From NCBI GenBank assembly GCA_002720095.2, contig PBGP02000014.1:1-60915 (forward strand): 60,915 nucleotides of DNA, given 5' to 3'. The position numbers were made by a program, and so were the translations under genes. Under the pieces are notes generated by a model. It saw nothing but the letters and a program-made list of their open reading frames with translations, made no database searches and was not told the origin of the DNA. The stretch comes from Methanobacteriota archaeon. Lineage in GTDB: Archaea > Thermoplasmatota > Poseidoniia > Poseidoniales > Poseidoniaceae. Of the stretch, positions 1-8,882 are shown in pieces; within the stretch, counting starts at the first letter, position 1, and the number at the start of each line of letters is the position of its first letter.

Positions 1-414
1 ACTCACCATCACATATGGACCCATGAATAAGAGGAAGGGATTCAGTGTTAAAACAAGTACAGATAATCCACCAAGAGTCATCTCCCAAATAAGTCCAATT
101 ACCGCATACCAGAATAATGGCCACTTAATATCAGTCATTTTTTTCTTATGGACAATCAGACACAAAATAAACACTTGAATGAGAAGAACCACATTAATCC
201 ACGTTGTCATTCGACAACCTAGTCCGTCGCCAGAATCCATACAATTAATAGATTCTTCAAGAAAAATAAACGGAAGCGAAATAATAGAAGCAAGAAAAAC
301 TGCAGAGAGCGGAATTCTTGCAAATAGTTTTGCAATCGGCTTACGGAATTTGTAGAGTAAAATAAAACCAACAATAATTATGGTAATATCTGGTAAGAAT
401 CCTAAGCTTGACAT
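1..414 (-). CDS. Membrane protein, C-terminus outside window
   Basis: The open frame runs from an ATG at 414 off the left edge, giving 138 codons with no stop. The visible protein starts MSSLGFLPDITIIIVGFILL and has about four hydrophobic segments separated by short basic loops such as KFRKPIAK and VHKKKMTD. One loop carries two cysteines (ESINCMDSGDGLGC). It is an integral membrane protein of unknown function; I recognise no family. The next gene on the same strand starts about 860 bp upstream, across a 198-bp gap, so this gene may have its own promoter. Confidence 0.7.
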   Translation of the reverse strand, partial: MSSLGFLPDITIIIVGFILLYKFRKPIAKLFARIPLSAVFLASIISLPFIFLEESINCMDSGDGLGCRMTTWINVVLLIQVFILCLIVHKKKMTDIKWPLFWYAVIGLIWEMTLGGLSVLVLTLNPFLLFMGPYVMVS

Positions 415-511
415 AAAGTTCCTATGCACAATTTTGATTTAAAATAGATGTATTAAGTAGAAAAAGGCAAAAAAACGTGTATAGGCAGCATTCCATTTTA
501 CCAGATTAGCA

Positions 512-555
512 AAGGGCCCCCCCCTTGCCAAAGAGGGTTGGCAGTCGGTACCCTT
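512..555. other. Nested inverted repeat in intergenic gap
   Basis: The 198-bp gap at 415-612 holds an unusually GC-rich stretch. An outer pair AAGGG (512-516) and CCCTT (551-555) encloses TGCCA (526-530) and TGGCA (539-543), with a run of eight C beside it. It could be a terminator or attenuator, or part of a small structured RNA. It matches no RNA family I can name. The rest of the gap is AT-rich and shows no open frame worth calling. Confidence 0.3.
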
Positions 556-612
556 CATATGGATGGTTAACATGGGTTTTTATCACACACTATTCCGAAG
601 ACCGAGCAAAAA

Positions 613-1278
613 TTAATTATCAATTATATCTATTTTTCTTATTTTTTTAATATATATTGGCAAATAAGTAATTGTTGTAAATATCGCTATAAATATTAGT
701 ATCGTTTGCATTAAATTATCTCCACCTGTGACTACTTCACTACCTGTGTGCCCGAAATAAACATATGCGAATGTACCAGGTAACATAAATAAAAAACTAG
801 ACCAGATATATTCACTTAACTTTATTTTTGTCAAACCAAACGAATAATTAAGTAAATTAAATGGGAATAGAGGTACAAGTCTGGTAAAAGCTACGAATCG
901 CCAACCTTCTTCTTCAACACTCCTTTTAATATATTCGAGTTTTCCGCCCTCAATCATTTTCTCAATTTTTTCATATAGAAGATATCGTGCATTTATGAAA
1001 GCAAGTGTAGCACCTATTGTAGCACCAGTAATTGAATAGATAGTCCCTAATAGAGGACCAAATAAAATACCAGATAATATTGTTAAAATCAATCCAGGTA
1101 AAAACAAAATTGTGGCTAATGCATAGACAAATATGAATATTAGAGGAGCTAAAAATCCGAATCTATCTAATAAGTTTGTAATATTTGCATTATTGAAACT
1201 TTCACGATAAATAACTGCTAGAATAATTCCAAGAATCAAAAGAACCGTAAAAAAAAATTTTTTATAATTTTTTTTCAC
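613..1278 (-). CDS. VTT-domain (TVP38/TMEM64/DedA-like) membrane protein
   Basis: An integral membrane protein of about 221 residues with five to six hydrophobic segments. The VTT signature is visible: the middle segment FLPGLILTILSGILFGPLLG, then FTRLVPLFPFNLLNYSFGLT, followed by a Gly/Phe-rich helix ending VYFGH. Eukaryotic and bacterial relatives act in membrane homeostasis and lipid scrambling or transport; the substrate here is unknown. I chose the GTG at 1278 because GGTGG lies just upstream. TTG and GTG codons at 1290 and 1287 are alternatives with no SD. A second VTT protein is encoded at 28796-29566. Confidence 0.8.
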   Translation of the reverse strand: MKKNYKKFFFTVLLILGIILAVIYRESFNNANITNLLDRFGFLAPLIFIFVYALATILFLPGLILTILSGILFGPLLGTIYSITGATIGATLAFINARYLLYEKIEKMIEGGKLEYIKRSVEEEGWRFVAFTRLVPLFPFNLLNYSFGLTKIKLSEYIWSSFLFMLPGTFAYVYFGHTGSEVVTGGDNLMQTILIFIAIFTTITYLPIYIKKIRKIDIIDN

Positions 1279-1310
1279 GGTACCCACCAATTAGATTATA
1301 ATTGATAACC

Positions 1311-1499
1311 CTATCTCTTTATGAAATGCATTGCAATCATAGCTACTCCTAACAAAGTTAAGGAAATAATGTTAAAGTAATATGATTTAGGAAATTCTTC
1401 TTTGGTTCTCCAACCTACATTTTTAACATGAGTTCCACCTTTAATCATACAAAAAATCCCATACGCCATACATAAAGCGCCTACAATAATCATAATCAT
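1311..1499 (-). CDS. Small two-helix membrane protein
   Basis: A short protein of about 62 residues. It has an N-terminal hydrophobic helix (MIMIIVGALCMAYGIFCMIK), a polar loop containing WRTKEEFPKSYYF, and a second helix (IISLTLLGVAMIAMHF) with a basic end. The ATG at 1499 follows GAAGTGA at good spacing. An in-frame ATG at 1520 would add seven polar residues and overlap the acyl-CoA synthetase stop. It lies directly downstream of that synthetase, so co-expression is likely. I recognise no family. Confidence 0.6.
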   Translation of the reverse strand: MIMIIVGALCMAYGIFCMIKGGTHVKNVGWRTKEEFPKSYYFNIISLTLLGVAMIAMHFIKR

Positions 1500-1509
1500 A
1501 TTTTCACTT

Positions 1510-3300
1510 CTAATTTTCATATAATGTTTCTATCTGACTCGCATATCTTTCATTGATTGGCTTACGCTTTATTTTCATTGAGGGTGTTAATGTACCATGT
1601 TCAACGTCAAAGTCTTCATGTAGAATTTTAATTCTTTTTATAGTTTCAAATTTTGCTAAATCTTTGTTTAGTCGCTCTACTTCTGAATTAATGTAAGAAA
1701 TCATCCCATCTGATTCTGCAAGAGAAGGAATGTCTGTCGGCCAATTATTTTCTTTAGCCATGTTAACAGCGCCTTCGGGATCTAAAGTTACTAATCCTGT
1801 AAGCATTTTTCTTTTGTCTCCAATAACAACAAATTGTGAAACACCTTTTATAGATTTCATTATTTTCTCGATGTTGGAAGGGGAAACATTTTTTCCACCC
1901 GCCGTTATGATTAGGTCTTTCTTTCGATCAGTGATTTTCAGGAAGCCATTCTCGTCTATTTCACCTATATCTCCAGAATGTAACCAACCATCTACAAGTG
2001 CTTTGTTGGTCGCCTCTTCGTTTTTGTAGTAGCCTTGGAATATATTTCCACCTTTACCTAGAATTTCACCGTCTTCGGCAATCTTCACTTCCACTCCTGG
2101 GAATGATTGACCAACGGTAGTTAACTTTCTATGGCCTGGTTTCGAGCTATTGAATGTTAGAGGACCTGAAGACTCTGAAAGCCCATAAACCTCATGAATA
2201 ATGATTCCACAAGATAAAAAGAATTCTAAAACATCTTTTCCTATAGGTGCTGCCGCAGTTACAGCGAATTTTAATTTATCTAGTCCTAGACCATCTTGAA
2301 GTTTACTAAAAAATAGTTTATTTGCAATTTTCCATCTTACACCACCTTTACCAGTTTCTATCATCTTATATCCACCGTTGAGGCCCTGTTTTCTTGACCA
2401 TTTTACAATTTTAGCTTTGATTCCAGATGCCTCAGACAATCTTGCTTCTAATGCAGCCTTGAATTTTTCCCAAACTCTTGGAACCGCTAAGAATAGAGTA
2501 GGCCTCGCTTCTAAAAGATGTTCTTTAATTTGGTCAAATGCACTACAAACCCAAACAGCGAAACCAAATGAAATAGAGCCGTGAATACAAAACATTTGTT
2601 CTGCAATGTGAGAAAGTGGAAGATATGCAACGTGACGGTCGTCTGGACCTAAACCGCCTACAACCTCAGAAGCACCTTCTACTGTCCAAGCAAGATTATG
2701 GTGTGATAACATAACGCCTTTAGGAGGACCTGTAGTCCCAGAAGTGTAGATTAGTAATGCTAAATCATCAGTTTTTATCTCTTTCATTCTTTCGTTAGCC
2801 GCACTGACATGTATTTTCCCAGATTCTAGAAAATCTTCAAATGAAATAGCAATTTCATCATCTATTTTGTCAATATCTTTGATCATAACGACTTTTTTTA
2901 CAGTAGACAAACCGTTTCTTTCAGATTCGAACTTATCCCATTGTACTTTATCCTCAAGGACCAATACCTTTGCTTCCATGTGATTAGCAACGTATTGGAA
3001 CTGATCGGAGGTTGAAGTTTGATAAATACCAGCAGGAAGAGCTCTGATGTACATTGAACCAACACATGCAATAATCCATTCTTTACTATTATTTCCAGAG
3101 ATTGATACGGCATCCCCAGCTTCAAAACCCAATCCTAGAAGAGCACCACCAAATTTGCAAACATTATCGTGATATTCTGACCAAGTCAGAGAATTCCATG
3201 AATCATTTTCATTCCAATAGATTGCAGGTTTTGAACCATTTATTTTTGCTCTATTTTGTAGTCTTTGAGGAATATTATTCCCATCTGCCAAATTACTCAT
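1510..3300 (-). CDS. Long-chain fatty acyl-CoA synthetase (AMP-forming)
   Basis: Activates a long-chain fatty acid to acyl-CoA through an acyl-AMP intermediate. At 596 residues it has normal length for the family. The P-loop YTSGTTGPPKG is at about 185-195, the adenylate motif YGLSESSG at about 370, SGDIGEIDENGF in the hinge region, and TDRKKDLIITAGGKNVSP carries the A10-type lysine region. The start ATG overlaps the stop of the upstream membrane acyltransferase by four bases, which indicates translational coupling. Archaeal ether lipids do not need acyl-CoA, so the likely roles are fatty-acid degradation or protein/sugar acylation with the neighbouring acyltransferase. The family is clear; the exact chain length is not. 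Confidence 0.9.
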   Translation of the reverse strand: MSNLADGNNIPQRLQNRAKINGSKPAIYWNENDSWNSLTWSEYHDNVCKFGGALLGLGFEAGDAVSISGNNSKEWIIACVGSMYIRALPAGIYQTSTSDQFQYVANHMEAKVLVLEDKVQWDKFESERNGLSTVKKVVMIKDIDKIDDEIAISFEDFLESGKIHVSAANERMKEIKTDDLALLIYTSGTTGPPKGVMLSHHNLAWTVEGASEVVGGLGPDDRHVAYLPLSHIAEQMFCIHGSISFGFAVWVCSAFDQIKEHLLEARPTLFLAVPRVWEKFKAALEARLSEASGIKAKIVKWSRKQGLNGGYKMIETGKGGVRWKIANKLFFSKLQDGLGLDKLKFAVTAAAPIGKDVLEFFLSCGIIIHEVYGLSESSGPLTFNSSKPGHRKLTTVGQSFPGVEVKIAEDGEILGKGGNIFQGYYKNEEATNKALVDGWLHSGDIGEIDENGFLKITDRKKDLIITAGGKNVSPSNIEKIMKSIKGVSQFVVIGDKRKMLTGLVTLDPEGAVNMAKENNWPTDIPSLAESDGMISYINSEVERLNKDLAKFETIKRIKILHEDFDVEHGTLTPSMKIKRKPINERYASQIETLYEN

Positions 3301-4406
3301 GAATCTCTCACAGTGGTAGATTGTATATTCTTTTTGGCTAATATGTATCTCAATAAGGTTTCTAGACTAAATTTACTGAAATATTTATCATGAATATTAC
3401 TTAACGGCCACCAAAGAAAAGTATATATCAATGTGATAATCAAAATATACGTAAACTCCCATTCGCTTTGATCATAATAACTTAAGAATCTTAATGGAAT
3501 GAAATGCAATAGATATATCGTTAATGTTATTTTTCCTATTTTTGTGAAACTTAATACCCACGGATTACTTTCAAATTTGTGATTGTATTTTTTGAAAAGA
3601 ATATACATAATCAAAACTGTGGAATTAGCTGTTACTATAAACCCAGTACTAGGGGGGAAGAAGGTTAATACAGCATCACCTTGGGTTAATGCCCAATATT
3701 TGCCGGTAATTACTGAAAAAATCATGAAAGAAATAGAACATGTTAAACCACATAAAAATAGTTTATAATTCACATTTTTTTCAGATTCCCTTAATATTCC
3801 ACCTAGAATAAAGAATGATAACCAAGGAAATAGAGGATATGTGCCGTTAAAGAATATTTTTAAAATAAAATCAGATAATGAATTAACGTAAATTAAACTA
3901 TCCCAATTTCCATTTAATTCAAACAGATAATTATTAGAAATAGGCGTAATTAATATCAAAATTAATATTATTAATTTTGTTTTTATTTTTATTTTAGATA
4001 GTGGAAAGCTAATCAGTGTACAGATCGCCAACAAGGATAAGATTCCCGGAGAGTTCCAGTGAAAAACGTGATTTGCTGTAATATTAACAATAAATTGACA
4101 AATGAATAAAAATGTAAATCGACATAGTAACCAATAGTAAATAGAGGAATTACTAGTCTTTTTTCCCTGTTTATTTTTCAAACTATGTTGAGCGCTCCAA
4201 CCGCTCATTGTGACAAAGAGTGGGGCGGCCAAACCACCTATTGATGCAGCAATTAATGCTATAAATGAGCTTTTTGGTATGTTCGAAGGTGCTAAAATTG
4301 CAGAAGTATGAACCTCAATCATGAACAAGATAGCTATACTCTTCAACACATCGATATACACCAATCTTCGACCCAGCATTGTTTTTGCCAACAGCCGTGA
4401 GTTCAT
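3297..4406 (-). CDS. Multi-pass membrane acyltransferase-like protein
   Basis: A 369-residue polytopic protein with about ten predicted helices. The N-terminus (YIDVLKSIAILFMIEVHTSA) and the GGLAAPLFVTMSGWSAQ segment resemble the first helices of DUF1624/heparan-glucosaminide acetyltransferase and OpgC/acyltransferase-3-type proteins, where the histidine after the first helix is catalytic. It probably moves an acyl group from CoA onto a surface sugar or lipid. The coupled acyl-CoA synthetase downstream could supply the donor, but that is inference. The ATG at 4406 has AGAGG close by; a second ATG nine codons in is possible. Confidence 0.65.
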   Translation of the reverse strand: MNSRLLAKTMLGRRLVYIDVLKSIAILFMIEVHTSAILAPSNIPKSSFIALIAASIGGLAAPLFVTMSGWSAQHSLKNKQGKKTSNSSIYYWLLCRFTFLFICQFIVNITANHVFHWNSPGILSLLAICTLISFPLSKIKIKTKLIILILILITPISNNYLFELNGNWDSLIYVNSLSDFILKIFFNGTYPLFPWLSFFILGGILRESEKNVNYKLFLCGLTCSISFMIFSVITGKYWALTQGDAVLTFFPPSTGFIVTANSTVLIMYILFKKYNHKFESNPWVLSFTKIGKITLTIYLLHFIPLRFLSYYDQSEWEFTYILIITLIYTFLWWPLSNIHDKYFSKFSLETLLRYILAKKNIQSTTVRDS

Positions 4407-4430
4407 AGGCCTCTTGCTTTAGGAGAGTTT

Positions 4431-5408
4431 GTGGACAACAATAAACGCCAAATGAAATCTAAAAAAAATAAGACATTTTTTAGAGAGGCTAAGGCTAGAG
4501 CTGAAGAAAGATTTTCTCAAAATAAAAGACCTATGGCTTTTCCTGAGGGAGAATGGAACCCTAAGACAATTGAAATTTCTTGGAAAGTAAAACCAGTTCC
4601 AAAAAATGTTGAAATTAAAGTTGGTAATTATGTTGTTAGAAAAGGAGAATTTGGTTGGTTAGAAGATGAAAGAATGGACGAAATAGCTAAATTTATAGAT
4701 AATTTGGATATTACATTAGATCAGGCTTTATCTTTACGCTCTGCCATTTTACAAGAAAAGTCTGTATATTCTTTTCATCATTTACAACGTAATGTAGGAA
4801 AATTAAGGAAATTATATGATGATGGACAATCAATATTGGAGTTATCAAAACGTTTTGATTATCCACCTATGAATATATTTAGAGGCATTTTGAAATCTCG
4901 CGGATGGTCTAAAATCAAAATAAAGGAAGCTCTTAAATCACCCGAGAAGAAATTAAATCAGAGAGATCAAAGAGAATTTATTAAAGCTGAAGGAGCAGAT
5001 AGAGTTTCAAATGTCAATCAATCTGAAAATGCTAAAAGAGCAGATCTATTTGAAGAGATATTATGCGAACACTTCGAAAGCAAAGGAGTAAGAATACGCA
5101 GGCAGTCAGAAATGGTTACCGAGCAATCAGTTGAGCATGGCAGGCCAATTAGAACTCCAGATTTACTACTATTAGACAATGTTATTGTCAATGGTCAACC
5201 AATTGCTTGGGTCGATGCAAAACATTTCTATGGTGCAGATATAAGCTTTCAAAGAAAGAAAACAATTAAGCAGATGAATAGGTACATTGAGGAATGGGGT
5301 CAAGGGGCAATTGTTTTTCGCCACGGATACTCAGCTAACTTGAAAATACCAGGTGCAATTCTTCTTGATTCTTCACAGTTGGATTTAGAAAAATTAAGTC
5401 AAATTTAA
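4431..5408 (+). CDS. TPD-family PD-(D/E)xK nuclease, CDIN1 (C15orf41) homologue
   Basis: A 325-residue protein. Residues 1-45 are basic. An HTH-like region follows, with DDGQSILELSKRFDYPPMNI at about 141-160. The C-terminal third contains RTPDLLLLDNVIVNGQPIAW then VDAKHFYGAD. That spacing is the TPD motif plus the D-x-K half of a PD-(D/E)xK nuclease site, as in archaeal and eukaryotic proteins related to human CDIN1 (C15orf41). The likely role is structure-specific nucleic-acid cleavage, but the archaeal function is not established. The GTG start at 4431 follows AGGAGAG. It is transcribed divergently from the acyltransferase with a 24-bp gap, and its stop overlaps the end of the convergent pantoate kinase gene. 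Confidence 0.75.
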   Translation: MDNNKRQMKSKKNKTFFREAKARAEERFSQNKRPMAFPEGEWNPKTIEISWKVKPVPKNVEIKVGNYVVRKGEFGWLEDERMDEIAKFIDNLDITLDQALSLRSAILQEKSVYSFHHLQRNVGKLRKLYDDGQSILELSKRFDYPPMNIFRGILKSRGWSKIKIKEALKSPEKKLNQRDQREFIKAEGADRVSNVNQSENAKRADLFEEILCEHFESKGVRIRRQSEMVTEQSVEHGRPIRTPDLLLLDNVIVNGQPIAWVDAKHFYGADISFQRKKTIKQMNRYIEEWGQGAIVFRHGYSANLKIPGAILLDSSQLDLEKLSQI

Positions 5409-6379
5409 TCGCAATCTATTGGATTATTATTTACACTTGTTAAACAACCAACTAAATCCATTTTTGATAAATCCTGCATAATTAAATATAAATCCTCTTT
5501 ATTGTAGTTTTTTAAATTTTTAGGTAATACAATTGCACTAGTTCCAAGCATGCATAATCGTATTTCCCAAGATGATTGTAAATCTTTATTCATCAAGATT
5601 TCTTCTAATTTTAGTGTAAGATTTCTTCGATTAATATCTTTAATCATTCCAGACATTTCACCAAATTTTTTAGATTGATCTAAGATATCACTCCAAATAT
5701 CTTTGTTCCATGCTTTATTATTGAGAATATTAAGACATTCTTTTCCAGCAGAATTAATTCTACTAATCCATTTATCACTATTAATATATTCAGAAGTATG
5801 CTTCTCTTCATCATTCATCCAACACAATAAAATAGGGAAATCTTCGAACCAACTTAGTACCAATCCATTGTTTGGAGTGAAAGGTAAACCAGGTTTTGTT
5901 CTTAATTCGACACCACCAGCGCTTATTCCAGTAACATCTCCGAGTCCACTAGAAAATAATCTCTCAACTCGATGGGCAATTGAAACAGAATCTTCGTAAA
6001 TATTTTCTTTTTTGTTTAAAATCTTTAGAATTGATATAGCAGCTGATATTGCTCCCGAAGCAGAACAGCCAAAACCTTGTCCGAATGGTAAATCCGACTC
6101 GATTTTGAAATGCCAATCATATTTTTCTATATTTTGAAATTTTTTTGAAACTTCTTTAATTATTAATTTGTATAATTTTATTGAAACATTTTTTTGATTA
6201 GAATCAATAGTAATTTCTCCACTACCTTTCTTGGCAAATGTCTCAATTCTAACTCCTTTATTGATACAAATTCCAACACCACGACTTCCTTGTTCATCTA
6301 AATTCTCGGACAGTGCTTTAATTTCAAATATTAAAGTTATATGTCCTCCAATTTTGACAGAGGATTTTAAATTACCCAT
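5405..6379 (-). CDS. Pantoate kinase (archaeal GHMP family)
   Basis: Phosphorylates pantoate to 4-phosphopantoate in the archaeal route to coenzyme A. The GHMP ATP-binding motif DLPFGQGFGCSASGA is at about 96-110. GLGDVTGISAGGVELRTKPG matches the characteristic second motif of archaeal pantoate kinases, which separates it from mevalonate or homoserine kinases. The length (324 residues) is typical. The ATG at 6379 follows AGTGGT; a GTG at 6388 is possible. It is the last gene of the pyrE to rpo3 operon. Confidence 0.85.
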   Translation of the reverse strand: MGNLKSSVKIGGHITLIFEIKALSENLDEQGSRGVGICINKGVRIETFAKKGSGEITIDSNQKNVSIKLYKLIIKEVSKKFQNIEKYDWHFKIESDLPFGQGFGCSASGAISAAISILKILNKKENIYEDSVSIAHRVERLFSSGLGDVTGISAGGVELRTKPGLPFTPNNGLVLSWFEDFPILLCWMNDEEKHTSEYINSDKWISRINSAGKECLNILNNKAWNKDIWSDILDQSKKFGEMSGMIKDINRRNLTLKLEEILMNKDLQSSWEIRLCMLGTSAIVLPKNLKNYNKEDLYLIMQDLSKMDLVGCLTSVNNNPIDCD

Positions 6380-6413
6380 AATTACCACTTGCTGTGATAT
6401 TGGATAAAATTAC

Positions 6414-7310
6414 TTATGTTAAAGCAATTTTTAGTTTTTCTCCAATAGAGTCAAATCTTGATTTTAATTCCTCACAAGCACGATTGAATATATCGATTGG
6501 AGGAATTGATCCGTCAGATTCGTAGTGGAATACGAATTCACCTGGAATTTCCTCTAATACAATTCCTGAATTTTCATCGTGTAATAATGCTTTTCGAATT
6601 TCTTCAACAGTTTCAATATCAGTGACACCATCTTTTGGAAATAATTTTTCATTTAATTCTAAATCATTGTTTAATTTGATTTTATGTTTAAAGATTTCTT
6701 TTGCTGCTTTTTTATCAGTTAAAACAGCTTTAACATTTTGATAAAACCCAACACCAGATGCAGCTTCCCATTTTGCATGGTCCTTCCCACGTCCTAGGCA
6801 AGCGTATGCATAAAATTCAATATATTGACCTTTAGAGAGTACCGTAATTGGAATTTCTCTACAATGTTCGGGGATTTGCAATTTACTGTCACCAAGAACG
6901 TTTAAGTCACCTGCATAAACTGTGCGAAACTCTTCCTCATCATTTTTTCCAGGACCTTGTACCGAGCAATGGTAAATTATCCTACTTGCGGGAGAGCCCC
7001 ATTTATCTTCTGGAATACCTTGATTTGCAGGGTCGTCCTCTGGAAACACAAAGTCCTCAATGTATGTTGGAATCGGAATTAATGCTAATCTATGCGCAAT
7101 AACCTCATCAGACAACGAACTTAAAGATTCAAATCTTTCTCCATTGCTGTCAGGATCCCTAACTCCCATTTCAAATCTGACTTTACTTATCGCCATTTTT
7201 GGTACATCTGTCATTACTGATCTCCTAATTGAATTGACATTGGAGACATTCGTTTCGCTCAGTAGTAATTTGATAGTTCGTTCGGTTTTTGAAATAATTT
7301 TTACTTTCAT
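6414..7310 (-). CDS. rpo3: DNA-directed RNA polymerase subunit D (Rpo3)
   Basis: The alpha-like subunit that dimerises with Rpo11 and nucleates RNA polymerase assembly. The N-terminus has the expected VSNVNSIRRSVMTDVPKMAI dimerisation helix, followed by HRLALIPIP. At 298 residues it has family length. The middle domain lacks the cysteine cluster that binds 4Fe-4S in some archaeal subunits, so no cluster is expected. The ATG is preceded by GAGG. It lies immediately after rps11, the usual archaeal S13-S4-S11-Rpo3 order. Confidence 0.95.
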   Translation of the reverse strand: MKVKIISKTERTIKLLLSETNVSNVNSIRRSVMTDVPKMAISKVRFEMGVRDPDSNGERFESLSSLSDEVIAHRLALIPIPTYIEDFVFPEDDPANQGIPEDKWGSPASRIIYHCSVQGPGKNDEEEFRTVYAGDLNVLGDSKLQIPEHCREIPITVLSKGQYIEFYAYACLGRGKDHAKWEAASGVGFYQNVKAVLTDKKAAKEIFKHKIKLNNDLELNEKLFPKDGVTDIETVEEIRKALLHDENSGIVLEEIPGEFVFHYESDGSIPPIDIFNRACEELKSRFDSIGEKLKIALT

Positions 7311-7322
7311 ACCATCATCCTC

Positions 7323-7706
7323 TTATACACGCCTTCCTCTTCTTCCACCTTTCTTTTTGGTGCCATCATGTGCAATTGGTGTAACGTCTTCAATGCGTGT
7401 TATTGTCATACCCGCCCTTGTTAATGCTCTAATGGCAGCTTGTGCTCCAGGACCTGCACTAGTAGATTTATTTCCTCCAGGAGCCCTGTAACGAATAATT
7501 AGTTGGGTAAATTCTTTTTCTTTCAGCATGTCTGCTAACATTTCTGCAGCACGAGTTGCAGCAAAAGGCCCTCCAGAGTCTTTAGATGATTTGACAACTT
7601 GTCCACCACTACATTTCGCAATAGTTTCTGCTCCAGTTAAATCTGTGGCTGTAAGTAAAACATTGTTGTAGGAGGAAAAAATATTCACTATGGCTCTTCT
7701 ACTCAT
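7323..7706 (-). CDS. rps11: 30S ribosomal protein S11
   Basis: A 127-residue uS11 of normal length. It shows the [20 protein letters not shown] strand region, [20 protein letters not shown], the conserved [20 protein letters not shown] segment and the basic end. It binds 16S rRNA in the platform of the small subunit. The ATGA overlap with the rps4 stop indicates translational coupling. Confidence 0.96.
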   Translation of the reverse strand: MSRRAIVNIFSSYNNVLLTATDLTGAETIAKCSGGQVVKSSKDSGGPFAATRAAEMLADMLKEKEFTQLIIRYRAPGGNKSTSAGPGAQAAIRALTRAGMTITRIEDVTPIAHDGTKKKGGRRGRRV

Positions 7707-8278
7707 TCTACATCACCATCTTCGTCTTCGTAAGTAGCTTCACTCGCTCTTCCTTCAATTATTTCTCTGAGAACATGATTCTCGTCGTTGAGTTTTGATG
7801 AAGGATGATATGCAATCAAATCTTCTTCTTCTCTAGAAACTGAATAGGATGGAATCGTAACTTTTTGTTCTGCTACAGTAATATGTCCGTGGGTAACTAA
7901 TTGTCTTGCTTGCTTCATTGATGAAGCAAGTCCTTTAGCATATACACGTGCTTGTAACCTTCTGTTGAGAATGTCTTCAACACCCAAAGATAGAATGTCA
8001 TCGATAGCGGACTCTTCCGAAAGGACACCTTTTCTAATTAATGAACGCAACAAATCGTCTTTTTCTCGTATCCAGTGTACATGTGAAGCGTCAACTCTTC
8101 CAATGAGCTTCATTGCCTGCTGCCTTATTCTTCTCAATTGAGATCTTGCTTTCCAGATTTCTTTCATATTTTTTAATCCGTGTCTGGCAGAAATATCATG
8201 TTCTTCGTCTATTCTAGCTTTTTTCCAAGGATGCTTTGGAGTATCAAACTTTGGTCTTGAAAATTTTGGATGTCCCAT
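7703..8278 (-). CDS. rps4: 30S ribosomal protein S4
   Basis: A 191-residue archaeal-type uS4. The N-terminus begins [20 protein letters not shown], and the S4 RNA-binding domain is visible as [20 protein letters not shown] with [11 protein letters not shown] after it. The acidic C-terminal tail is typical of marine archaeal versions. AAGGTGA lies upstream of the ATG. It sits between rps13 and rps11 in the canonical archaeal operon. Confidence 0.95.
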   Translation of the reverse strand: MGHPKFSRPKFDTPKHPWKKARIDEEHDISARHGLKNMKEIWKARSQLRRIRQQAMKLIGRVDASHVHWIREKDDLLRSLIRKGVLSEESAIDDILSLGVEDILNRRLQARVYAKGLASSMKQARQLVTHGHITVAEQKVTIPSYSVSREEEDLIAYHPSSKLNDENHVLREIIEGRASEATYEDEDGDVE

Positions 8279-8289
8279 TTTAATTCACC

Positions 8290-8757
8290 TTATTTTTTCT
8301 TTTTGACACCTAATGTAAGTCCGCCACGTCCGTTCGAACGACCTCTTTGACCTCTTACTTTTTGTCTATTTGCGTGTCGAATTCCTCTGTAAGTTTTTAT
8401 AGATCTAAGTTTAGTAATATCGTCCTTATGGGTTAATTCAAGATCCTGTCCAAACAGATGTAATTCTTCTCCAGATTCTTTGTCCCATTGTCTATTCAGC
8501 ATCCAAAGTGGAGCACTCATAGCGTACTCATCAATCGTATTACGTAGTAGATCTTGTTCTTCTAAAGTTAAATTACCAGTTAGTTGATTTGGCGATAAGC
8601 CAGAAAGTCTGCAAATAGTTGCAGATGTTCTAGCACCAATGCCGTTTATACTTGTTAATGCAGTTGAGAGCCTTTTTAAACCATCTAAATCAGTGTTTCT
8701 TAAACGTACAATATATGAAAAATCCTCACCAATTTCGTCTTCTGTTTTCTTCGACAT
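8290..8757 (-). CDS. rps13: 30S ribosomal protein S13
   Basis: A 155-residue uS13. The core includes GIGARTSATICRLSGLSPNQ, the helix-two-turn-helix region, and the basic tail YRGIRHANRQKVRGQRGRSN. I start it at the ATG at 8757 (MSKKTEDEIGEDFSYIVRL) because that gives family length and AGGGAT lies just before it. The frame stays open upstream to 8898, but those residues are not S13-like and would overlap the methyltransferase gene. Confidence 0.93.
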   Translation of the reverse strand: MSKKTEDEIGEDFSYIVRLRNTDLDGLKRLSTALTSINGIGARTSATICRLSGLSPNQLTGNLTLEEQDLLRNTIDEYAMSAPLWMLNRQWDKESGEELHLFGQDLELTHKDDITKLRSIKTYRGIRHANRQKVRGQRGRSNGRGGLTLGVKKKK

Positions 8758-8882
8758 TTTTATCCCTAATTTTTCGTCTCGCATGGTAAAGCGATTTGTT
8801 TCGAAAGCGTCCCAACGCCCACCCCTATTTGAAAGGCGCGACTCATAAGTGTTTTCAATTAATACAAAAATCATGTTAAAAT
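8758..8882 (-). promoter_or_regulatory. Probable leader of the rps13-rps4-rps11-rpo3 unit
   Basis: A 125-bp gap between the methyltransferase stop and the S13 start. On the minus strand it contains a GCGT-TGGG-ACGC hairpin (8807-8819 region) next to a G-rich tract, and two copies of CGCTTT. It could hold an internal promoter or an r-protein binding leader. I see only weak TATA-like AT stretches, near 8850-8880. Confidence 0.3.

Noticed and set aside
4431-5408. Holliday junction resolvase Hjc
   Set aside because: The protein is too long, and the TPD motif and HTH-like part fit the CDIN1 family better.
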